In this document: one piece after another, positions 1-64,000 of the stretch
Layout of the letters: each line of letters opens with the position of its first letter
How positions within the stretch are numbered: the stretch's first letter is position 1
Source of the DNA: Amorphochlora amoebiformis
Lineage: Eukaryota; Cercozoa; Chlorarachniophyceae
Direction of reading: 5' to 3'
NCBI GenBank assembly: GCA_054601695.1
Contig: BAAHQB010000398.1
Location: forward strand, 1 to 64,000
DNA length: 64,000 nucleotides
The notes under the pieces: model-generated
The model's input: only the letters and a program-made list of their open reading frames with translations
Told to the model about the DNA's origin: nothing
Databases searched by the model: none
Translations under genes and position numbers: made by a program

Positions 1-75
1 TGGTGAACCTGTCCGGCTAAATCTCGCCAATGTACTCGCCTTTGCCGAGGCTGAGCTACGGCAATTGTGGGACTT

Positions 76-79
<4 letters not shown>
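1..79 (+). CDS. 3' terminal coding exon of an unidentified gene (5' truncated)
   Basis: One frame is open from base 2 to a TGA at 77-79 and gives a helical peptide containing LNLANVLAFAEAELRQLWDF. The segment has balanced base composition, and low-complexity sequence begins immediately after the stop. This is what the end of a last exon looks like elsewhere in the window. Only about 25 residues are visible, so no family can be named and no function is proposed. The gene would converge on the minus-strand phosphatase-like gene to its right. Confidence 0.5.
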
Positions 80-6624
<6,545 letters not shown>

Positions 6625-6755
6625 TCGGTTTGGTATTGTGTGTCCTGATATATGCTTAACATATATTGATATATATACATATATATATATATATATATGC
6701 GTGTATATATGTTAAGCATATATACGTAGATATAGTTATTTTTCATATCAAATAT

Positions 6756-6812
<57 letters not shown>

Positions 6813-7515
6813 GCCAGCGGTGAGAAGAATAGAAAGCAAACAGAGAATTAACTCTGGTGACTCTCCGTCTCTCCCTCCTCCCTTCCACCGCCCTCTCCCT
6901 ACTCTTATCACTTTCTCCCTCTCCTCCTCTCGCCCTCTCCCTTCTACCCCTGGCTCCTCGTCTGTGTATCTCCTTTTTCCCCAACATTTCCCCCTCTTCC
7001 TCTTCTCCTCTTTCTCTGCTCCCCCTCTCTCGTATCTTCCCTCCCTCTCTCATGTCTCTCCCTCCCTCTCTCGTCTCTCTCTCTCTTGCTCGCTCTTCTC
7101 TCTCTCTTGCTCGCTCTTCTCTCTCTCTTGCTCTCTCTTCTCTCTCTCTTGCTCGCTCTTCTCTCTCTTCTGGGAGACGACATGTGAGAGGCCAGAAGGG
7201 GAGAGGAGAAAGAAGGAAGGAGAGAGGAGGAGAGAGGAGGAGAGGGCAAGAGGGGGGGAGAGAACGAGAGAGCAACAGAGAAGTGAGCGAGAGGGACGGG
7301 AATCGGGAGAGGGTGGAGACGAGAGAGCGAAGAGAGTGAAGAGAGTGAAGAAAGCGAAGAGCGAAGAGCGAAGAGCAAAGAGCGAAGAGCGAAGAGCGAA
7401 GAAAAGGAGAAAAGGGGTGGGAAAAGAAAGGGTAAGATTTCAGGGGCAACGAGAGACGTTACCGGCGCAGTTGATGACATGAGTGATTTTATTCAAGCGG
7501 AGGAAGTTATAGTCC

Positions 7516-7603
<88 letters not shown>

Positions 7604-8892
7604 CATACACATATATGTAATATATTTTCATATATTTTCATGATGTTTTCGACCAATTTTCGTGTGTTACCTGCGCAGCAACCTGGTCACCGATAAACAA
7701 CCCATCGAAAATCTGGAAAAATAGTACTTTCAACATAAAAAGCATCTGAGCTCTTCGTCCCTGACGGAAAGCATCCGTACACACGGCTTCTTTCCGGTCT
7801 GAAAACCGCACCTGTAAACCAGCACTAGACCTCGCACAAATCGGCTACCACACCGCTCCCTTATGCTTCCGCCCACAGTGATCTCTCATACCTCTACCCA
7901 CACAACTTTCTCATGCCTCTAAGCCTCTTTTCACTCCTTATACGTGTTTACAAGACGAGCATGAAATTACGAGCATGAAATTCTCTTTCGGCATGCGCTT
8001 AACTTAGCGCCAAGGCCCAACCCCTGAGCACCCACGTGCATATTAACCCCAGGTACTCCCACAGGACCAAACCTCTATACCATCCCTTTTACTTTCGTGC
8101 ACGCCACGGGGCCAGCATGAGCCGGCAAGATCAGCCGGCCTCCCGGCTTGCATTTGGCCTCGCACCTCCACAGTATCTCGAAGAGCCCCGATTTCGAGTC
8201 CGCATCCATGCTGCTTGATGGAACATCAATGGTGTCTGTCCCAGAGCGGACTAAGGAGCCCCTCTGGGCCTTGATGCCCTGTTTTCGCTCCCTGGAGGAC
8301 CTCGTCTTGCTAGTCAGTGGTGAGCGGCGCTGTAACTGAGAGAGGTTCGCACAAATATGAGAGGAAAATGAGTGAACCATAGCGGGCGTGGTGTAATTAT
8401 GGTCGGGTAACTGAAGGGATATGATAGACGGTATTTTGGGGTAAGGAGTACGCTCAAAAGGCGGGGGGGATGGGAGTCATGGGACACGTCGTGTTTTCCG
8501 ACCAGAAACGCAAAGACATATGGATGATTTCTGGCCATTTGACCCAAATATTACACTAAACGAATCTTTTAAGACTCTGAGAAGTACCCATCTATATTTT
8601 AAGGAAAAACTACTAAGATCAAATAGTAATACTCATGACTAAATTTACCAAAAACAGGCAAGCGTGACCTCTAGCAAGATCACGACAGTCACGCAAAGCA
8701 TCACGTTAGAGGGCCACATAGCGTCACACGTGTAATGGCGGCCCGTCCGGAAGCCGCTGGACCCTAGGCTGGGCATCTAAGCGTACAACGTCACTTTATA
8801 CGGTTGAATTCAACGATCTAAAGCACTCAGTTTTCCTCCTCTTGGTATGGGCTGTGAATGTTCCCTTTTTTTTGCCAGATTTCCAGGCTTTC
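6625..8892. promoter_or_regulatory. Divergent intergenic region between the phosphatase-like gene and RAB3GAP1
   Basis: About 2.3 kb between two genes read outward. It holds (TA)n at 6757-6808, a CT-to-GA tract at about 6830-7420, (TA)n at 7518-7598, and about 1.3 kb of non-repetitive sequence (7600-8892) where both promoters would be expected. No specific motif could be assigned. Open frames at 8036-8380 on both strands have no recognisable homology and no convincing splice partners. Confidence 0.5.
6830..7420. repeat. CT-rich tract switching to GA-rich tract at about 7170
   Basis: The plus strand is pyrimidine-rich (ctctctctcttgctcgctctt repeats of about 25 bp at 7078-7160) and then changes to purine-rich (gagagagga, gcgaagagcgaaga). 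Read together it is an imperfect mirror or fold-back arrangement. No coding content is supported. Confidence 0.75.
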
Positions 8893-31427
<22,535 letters not shown>

Positions 31428-31470
31428 GTGTTATAAAAGTGTGTAGAGTGGTAGATATACTATATGTATG

Positions 31471-31518
<48 letters not shown>

Positions 31519-31522
31519 TATA

Positions 31523-31564
<42 letters not shown>

Positions 31565-31591
31565 TATTATGATTATTATTATTATTATTAT

Positions 31592-31623
<32 letters not shown>

Positions 31624-31680
31624 TTAATATATATGTATAATAATATATATATATATATGTACATATATTTGTGAGTGTCT

Positions 31681-31764
<84 letters not shown>

Positions 31765-31789
31765 GTATGTAAGAGAGAGTCTAAAAGTA

Positions 31790-32560
31790 TGTACGTACAT
31801 GCTTAGAATACATCACGACCGGTAGCAATGAAGACGACAAATAAGGGAGACAAAGTCAAAAATCTCCTAAATAGCGCAACACTTCGCGAGTACGTAGCCA
31901 TAGAGTCCCGGACTGTGACGTTCGCAGGGATCTCTTCAGTGGCTAAAGATTTAACTTACTAAGCTACAATCGCGCCGTCAAGTCTAGCAAGTAGAGCCGT
32001 CAAGCAAGCAGTTATCATTTATCAATATTAGTCAAGATTTGCTTTAAGATAATTACAAGTCTAGATAACTCGTAGTTATACTAGTTGTGCAGCTGGTACT
32101 TATTAGACTTATTGTTATATCTCTAGTAGGCGACATAAACTATAGCGCTAAAGACACAAACTGCTAAGACACTACTCTCTAGACTCTAGCTACAAGCTAT
32201 CTTATCCTAGTTATCGAATATCAGTTATCTGCAGTATTGTTTGCTCTACTAGCGCCGCAAGACGACTAATATGACTTTAGCATGATACACTGCGTGGTGA
32301 TCTAGATGCAGATTATAAGTTGGTTGCATTATGACTCAGTCTACTGAACTTAGAACTTTGACTGCGAGCTTTATTACGCCAGTAATTTGACTACCTGATG
32401 CACGAGAACTGTAGGAATTCCACAGTGTTGAATCGAGAAAGCTCAGTTCCGAATCCCTACGATGGACAAGTGAGACGAGAACGCACAGAGCATTATTTCA
32501 CAATCTTGTATTTACCTTTGTGGAAGATTGACGTGGGCCATATATTTTCACCTAGAAATT
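31790..32560. other. Non-repetitive 770-bp stretch with possible RAB3GAP1 last exon
   Basis: Balanced-composition sequence rich in ctag motifs. One candidate last exon is 32415-32531: acceptor aactgtag, phase 0 entry as required after 31427, reading [20 protein letters not shown] to a TGA. It does not clearly resemble the conserved family C-terminus. Confidence 0.35.
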
Positions 32561-32609
32561 TATATATATATATGTATATATATATATATAATATATATAT
32601 ATATACATT

Positions 32610-32642
<33 letters not shown>

Positions 32643-32648
32643 ACATAC

Positions 32649-32725
<77 letters not shown>

Positions 32726-32777
32726 TATATATAGACATATACATATATATATATATATATGTTTACGGACATATATA

Positions 32778-32833
<56 letters not shown>

Positions 32834-32843
32834 GTTTATATCT

Positions 32844-32930
<87 letters not shown>

Positions 32931-33170
32931 CATTGCAATATATTTAAATGTACTTTTTCATATGTTTGTATATACTATATATTATTCACACATATATGCA
33001 TATATATATATATATACATTATATATTATATAATATATATATGTATATATATATATATTTATATATATTATATTATATATATTTTATAAATAATATTGTA
33101 TGTTTTACATATATACATACAACCACCATGTGCTACTTACACATACATCATACACACACATCATATAATA

Positions 33171-33240
<70 letters not shown>

Positions 33241-33356
33241 TTATATATATATATATATATACACTATACACATGTGTAAACAAAAAAATAATATATATAT
33301 ATACATATATATATATATTATATATTTATATAATATATATATATATATATAATATT

Positions 33357-33397
<41 letters not shown>

Positions 33398-33413
33398 GTG
33401 TGTATATATGAGT

Positions 33414-33465
<52 letters not shown>

Positions 33466-33643
33466 ATGTCTAAGTTTCCCAAGTGCTAGGATCTCCCCCC
33501 TTCTGACCCATCTACATCGCTGTTTCTCTCTATATGTATACATACAACATACATATACATGTATATAATATATATATATATATATACATATATATATTTA
33601 TACATATTTGTATATATGTATATATACATATATATGTATATAT

Positions 33644-33685
<42 letters not shown>

Positions 33686-33740
33686 GTGTATATATATATT
33701 TGTAAAAATATATGTGTATATATACATATATTTATACATA

Positions 33741-33786
<46 letters not shown>

Positions 33787-33816
33787 TGTATAGATATATC
33801 ATACACACATACACAC

Positions 33817-33896
<80 letters not shown>

Positions 33897-33959
33897 ATAT
33901 ATATTATTTTTATGTATATGTATATGTGTATATATATATATGTATACATATATGTTGAA

Positions 33960-35047
33960 TTAAATGTTTTTATAATATTTCCAATAATATAGAGCGAGAA
34001 CGAGATTGAGAGAAGAAATATCTTGAACCTGCCGAACGTGGGTATCCCTACCATTTTGATGGCTTGAGAGTATGGCAATCTGAACGACGTGTGCTCTCAG
34101 AATCTTGACGTTGCCTGAAATATATTAGAAGTCGCGTTTTCATGTCGACATGGTTCGAATGAACGTGGTACCTGTGCCGTCGCTGGCCTTAGTAGTCAGG
34201 TCAATAACAACCCAGCCTGGCGATAAAAAAATCAGCACGGGCGAGACTTGTGCAAAACTACCATCGGGCTCGTCAAGCTCCACCACTTGCACTTCGCGGA
34301 GATCATGAAATCCTGTTCCTGCCCTTATCGATATCTGAAGGCCGAAAGATCATGAGAGATGGGGAGAGAGGAGAGAGAAGGGAACAACAGAAAAAGAGGA
34401 GAAGAACGAGAGTGAGATGTGAGTTAAGATATCGAGAGGGGAGAGAGAAGGATAAAAGGGAGTTGGGGATGAGCAAGAGGGTGAAGGGAGGGCGCGAAGA
34501 AAGAGAGGAAATAGAGATAAGGAGGTACTCGCGGGAAGTGTGGGATGGGTATTACTTACCTTGTTTGGTGTGTAGCTTTCGTCCCTCTTGAAATCACAGC
34601 AAAGTTTCAGCTCCTGAAGGATGGGAGAAATCACTCATTTTCCCAATACTTTAATTGAGAGCTCATACCTTAATTCGCATCTTCTTGTAAAATTGAACGT
34701 TGATCATATGTGGAGATACCCCGTCACTCTGATTTGAAATTTTGTCAAAGGAACCTGGGTCTAGAGAGGATCGAATCACCTGCCAAAATGTCTCGATATT
34801 ATCGTCCCGAAGCTGCTCCACGCCATTTCCAGGCTGAATGTAACATACTTAAGATACACATGGCTTCATTCGGGGCTCGTATTCGTCCAAACGCAAACCT
34901 TCGCGCTAGAGAGGGTCCACGCCGCCTCATTTCCGATCTCGCGGCGCTCTGAGTCTTCACCTTTCGATTCTACACTGATTAATCAAAGGATCAGTACATC
35001 GAAACAATGCAGCGGAAAGCAGGCTCTCACAGCGTAGTTTCGCTCAT
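33960..35047 (-). CDS. APC10: Anaphase-promoting complex subunit 10 (DOC domain)
   Basis: Minus-strand exons, all phase-consistent: 35047-35031 (ATG, MSETT), 34974-34899 ([15 protein letters not shown]), 34833-34780 ([18 protein letters not shown]), 34728-34669 ([20 protein letters not shown]), 34613-34560 ([18 protein letters not shown]), 34334-34262 ([16 protein letters not shown]), 34216-34172 ([14 protein letters not shown]), 34114-33960 ([20 protein letters not shown]). These are the hallmark blocks of the DOC/APC10 beta-jellyroll, in order, including VEQLRDD, DESYTP and [11 protein letters not shown]10 helps the ubiquitin ligase APC/C recruit D-box substrates. Introns are 49-225 nt, unlike the neighbours; the longest is a CT tract on this strand. 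The last exon can run unspliced to TAA at 33962-33960 or use a donor after CGGCAG (34029). The usual C-terminal Ile-Arg tail was not seen. The gene is about 175-180 residues if unspliced, close to the human 185. Confidence 0.96.
33993..34067 (+). other. Alternative last exon of RAB3GAP1, antisense to APC10
   Basis: Acceptor taatatag, phase 0 entry as needed after exon 31427, 24 codons ([14 protein letters not shown] and GIPTILMA) and TGA at 34065-34067. It lies exactly antisense to the conserved [10 protein letters not shown] codons of APC10. The open frame could be a side effect of constrained APC10 codons, or a real tail-to-tail overlap. Confidence 0.3.
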
Positions 35048-35370
35048 TTCCGCGTGCGGGAAGCCATTCCACCAGAAGTATCGATCGGTCTCGAGGATCT
35101 AAGATAAATTCATCTAAGATTGGACCAGAATTCTTATATCAGAATATGGATATGTTATATATTATAAATGGATATCATATATACTACCAAGAATATAAAG
35201 TATATTTATAATAAAATATATCCACCAAGAACGTAAAATAAACTAGGAGAAATCACCTAATTCCAATTTACTGAAAAAAGATTGTAAGTTTGTAACGGAA
35301 TGGTTGAAACGCTCCTAGTGGAATTGATTCATGCAATTTCAACCAGCGCGGTGGGCAATCCATAGCAGCG
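35048..35370. promoter_or_regulatory. Short divergent promoter interval between APC10 and the transporter
   Basis: 323 bp between the two start codons. The middle (35130-35230) is AT-rich but not a (TA)n microsatellite (tatcatatatactaccaag). The compact, repeat-free arrangement contrasts with the rest of the window. No named element was recognised. Confidence 0.55.
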
Positions 35371-36373
35371 ATGAAGCCTGTTGCCCCTGCTTCCAGGACT
35401 ATTGCAAGCCCCACCGGCGCTTTGTACGCTGCTGCTGTGACAGCTCTTCTCATAATCTGCTGTGCTCAATCTGTGGGCTTCTCGGTCTTCAACAAGTATA
35501 TCTTCTCTGGGCCGCTTCGGACCCCCATTTTTGTCACAGCGACTCACCAGATATCCTGCTTTCTGGGTGCTGTCCTCATCTGGAAGTCGTCGCCTCCATG
35601 GTTCTACAAGCGCACACCGATTCGAAACAGCGCCACGTGGACCAAAATCCTCCTTATCCCCATGGCGTTTACCATGAATATTGGGATGAATAACCTATCT
35701 CTAAAATTCACCACGCTTGCCCTCAACCAGCTCATTCGTTCTTTCGCTCCCGTTTCCATCGCTCTCACTTCGTTCATCATCGAGGGTAAGACTCAGAGCC
35801 CTGCCAAAGCCATCACCTTGGGAGCACTAGTCGCTGGCGTCGTTATGGGTGTCATGGCCTCCCCTGACTTTCAGCTTCTCGGATTCCTGATCTGCGGGGG
35901 TTCTGTGCTCGGGCAGTCTCTAGGTATCGTTATGACTGCTTTCGTAATGGGTGGAACCTCTGTGAAGCTTCACGTTTTTGACGTTCTGCTGTACGCCACA
36001 CTACCCTCAATCGTCATATTGCTCCCTTGGTCTTACTCCATGGGAGAGTTCAAAATACTCGAGGAATCGATTGAGAAGGAAGGTTTCGGTACAGTCTTGG
36101 GACTCATATTGGCCGGAGGTCTCCTTGCCTTCACCTACAACCTGTTCACCACCGTCCTCATCAAGATGACGTCCTCTGTTTACTACGGTGTCACGGGCGG
36201 TTTCCGATGTGCCCTGGCCATTCTCATCTCTTTCTACGTCTTCCCTCAGCGCGTCACTGTCCTCTCCATCACGGGTATCTGCATTGCGATGGCAGCGTTC
36301 ATGTTGAACTCGTTCTTTACCATGCGTGAGAAGCTCGCGTCTCAGAAAGCCAAGGTTCTTGATCCGAATTATA

Positions 36374-36413
<40 letters not shown>

Positions 36414-36685
36414 ACCTATGAAACACTGATTCGTCCTAATTGAGTCATCCTTCCAGAAGGCGATCGAGAGTGATAAGATCACGGAAAAGCAACGATTGCT
36501 CGACGAGGAGGATGAGCCTACCGTCGTGGTTGAAGACGGTCGCTCCACTCTGGGATCTCGACGGGGTATGTAAACGGCAGCTTTGAGGTACGTACAGACG
36601 TTAATACTTGCACAAATACAAAAATGTGTCTATGTGTATGCATGTGTGTCTAAGCATATAATAATACGTATATATGCATACATGT

Positions 36686-36737
<52 letters not shown>

Positions 36738-37113
36738 GTATGTATATGTGTATGTGTATATATGTATGTATGTATGTATGTGTATGTATGCATACAAAAA
36801 TAAGGTATTTTGTATATGTATATGTATATGTCTATGTATATGTAATGTGTATATGTGTATGTATGTGTATGTATTTATGTGCATGTATGTATATGTATTC
36901 TACATACATGATTTATACAGCATACATATACAACAATCACACAACGAAACATTCGATTCCTCGAACATCTCGGGGTCTGAAACATGTGCACTGCATGTGT
37001 GTGAATATGATTGTGTATGTGTAATATAATATGATATCACTGTCGCACTCACAGGGTCTCGATCAATGGCCGAATTATTAGCGCCCGGAGACCTGCAATA
37101 TCATGACTTGTGA
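35371..37113 (+). CDS. Triose-phosphate/nucleotide-sugar transporter family membrane protein
   Basis: Exons 35371-36354 (328 codons), 36457-36565 and 37055-37113 join in phase to about 383 residues ending in TGA. The first exon encodes about ten hydrophobic helices of the drug/metabolite-transporter fold. The first spans about residues 16-38 (CCAQSVGFSVFNKYIF), with NNLSLKFTTLALNQLIRSF and FRCALAILISFYVFPQRVT as family-typical segments. These proteins exchange phosphorylated sugars or nucleotide sugars across Golgi, ER or plastid membranes; substrate and organelle cannot be read here. The second and third exons form a hydrophilic cytosolic tail with EKQRLLDEED, an acidic dileucine-type sorting signal, and a second Leu-Leu near the end (AELLAPGDL). 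Without splicing, the first frame would run into a (TG)n repeat giving a false Cys-Val tail. The unbroken first exon and lack of (TA)n inside it are unusual for this window. Confidence 0.93.
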
Positions 37114-37784
37114 AGGTTCAATGATAGCCAACGTGACGCGCGGCTTGGCAGTTTGAAATTCAGAAGTTAACATCATAATGGTCATATTTTTTGAACATAC
37201 TTGTGAGCTATATACCGATACCTAGGATACTAGAACATTGCAAACGTACAATTTGCCGTATACGATAAATTAATTTTGGTCATTCTCTAGATTCCATATC
37301 CAGTACTCTGGTAGAATGTATGCAATCGATTTCTGAGATTTTTCTCGCAAGATGACGTGGGTACAAGAGGTACCCAAATTAATGTTAATATATATGATAT
37401 TTTCATTTTATGAATACTAGACACACGAAATAGTATAACCTAGATAACTCTTAGATAACTAGATAAATCAAGTCAATATCTAGAATATGTAATCGATCAA
37501 GATCATATGATATCTGGGATATATATAGTGTATATATACTAGCTATAGATATATGCAAAAGTAATATATCATATCTCTGTATAAATAATGCCATGATATG
37601 CTTTGTTTCACTACAGCCTAGTCAAGTAGTGTACACTATGTCTAGTATGTAGACCGATTGCCGGATAGACAGATAGAGATCGACTAGATGACTAGTTGTT
37701 AAATGATCTTAAATCTAGTAAATTGCTGATTGCCAACTAAACACTTACGCCTCGAGATTGAACAATTAATCCAGATAGCAACAG
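37114..37784. other. Convergent intergenic region
   Basis: About 670 bp between the transporter stop and the formin stop. The sequence is AT-rich, non-repetitive and rich in ctag and atatc words. Nothing coding or structured was recognised. Both genes' 3' UTRs should lie here. Confidence 0.6.

Positions 37785-64000
<26,216 letters not shown>

Noticed and set aside
8036-8380. Overlapping frames on both strands upstream of RAB3GAP1 (101 residues minus, 60 plus)
   Set aside because: No recognised domain, no phase-compatible partner exon, and a position in the expected promoter region; kept only as intergenic sequence.
34250-34591. Plus-strand Arg-Glu-rich frame of 113 residues
   Set aside because: Antisense to APC10 exons with clear homology and to their CT-rich intron.
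36007-36426. Minus-strand frame of 139 residues opposite the transporter
   Set aside because: It is the mirror of a well-supported membrane-protein exon and has no domain of its own.

Overview
This is a eukaryotic nuclear window, probably from a protist or alga with TTAGGG-type telomeric repeats; the sequence does not fix the lineage. Most of the 64 kb is simple sequence: (TA)n microsatellites, GA/CT tracts, minisatellites and interstitial TTAGGG arrays. Very short exons (15 to about 170 nt) lie inside it. Introns typically start with gtatat and end with tatag, so many are little more than GT-(AT)n-AG. Long open frames across the repeats (poly Tyr-Ile, Leu-Ser, Arg-Glu) are artefacts. I found the genes by chaining short islands whose splice sites and codon phases agree and then recognising the joined peptide. 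No splicing has been tested.

Layout. (1) 1-79: the last coding exon of an unidentified plus-strand gene. (2) About 6624 down to 865, minus strand: a dual-specificity-phosphatase-like gene whose signature motif has Ser where the catalytic Cys is expected. (3) 6625-8892: divergent intergenic region. (4) 8893-31427 or later, plus strand: a Rab3 GTPase-activating protein catalytic subunit (RAB3GAP1-type) in over 30 exons across about 23-25 kb. (5) 35047-33960, minus strand: compact APC10/DOC1 of the anaphase-promoting complex, tail to tail with RAB3GAP1. (6) 35371-37113, plus strand: a triose-phosphate/nucleotide-sugar-type transporter, divergent from APC10 across a 323-bp promoter interval. (7) 63533 down to 37785, minus strand: a formin with PDZ, coiled coil, FH1, FH2 and a basic tail in about 40 exons over 26 kb, probably cut at its 5' end by the window edge.

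The most unusual feature is a rule about exon edges. In at least ten introns, on both strands and in three genes, one edge of an exon with its splice site and adjoining (TA)n has been copied repeatedly. The copies show graded decay. Copies carrying the 3' edge and donor lie downstream of the exon; copies carrying the 5' edge and acceptor lie upstream. Two minisatellites appear to have grown from such copies. Telomere-like repeats also fill or abut several formin introns, and one tract supplies a splice donor and is flanked by a 10-bp direct repeat.

The genes do not form an operon-like set. Formin (actin), Rab3GAP (membrane traffic) and APC10 (cell cycle) are general cellular functions.
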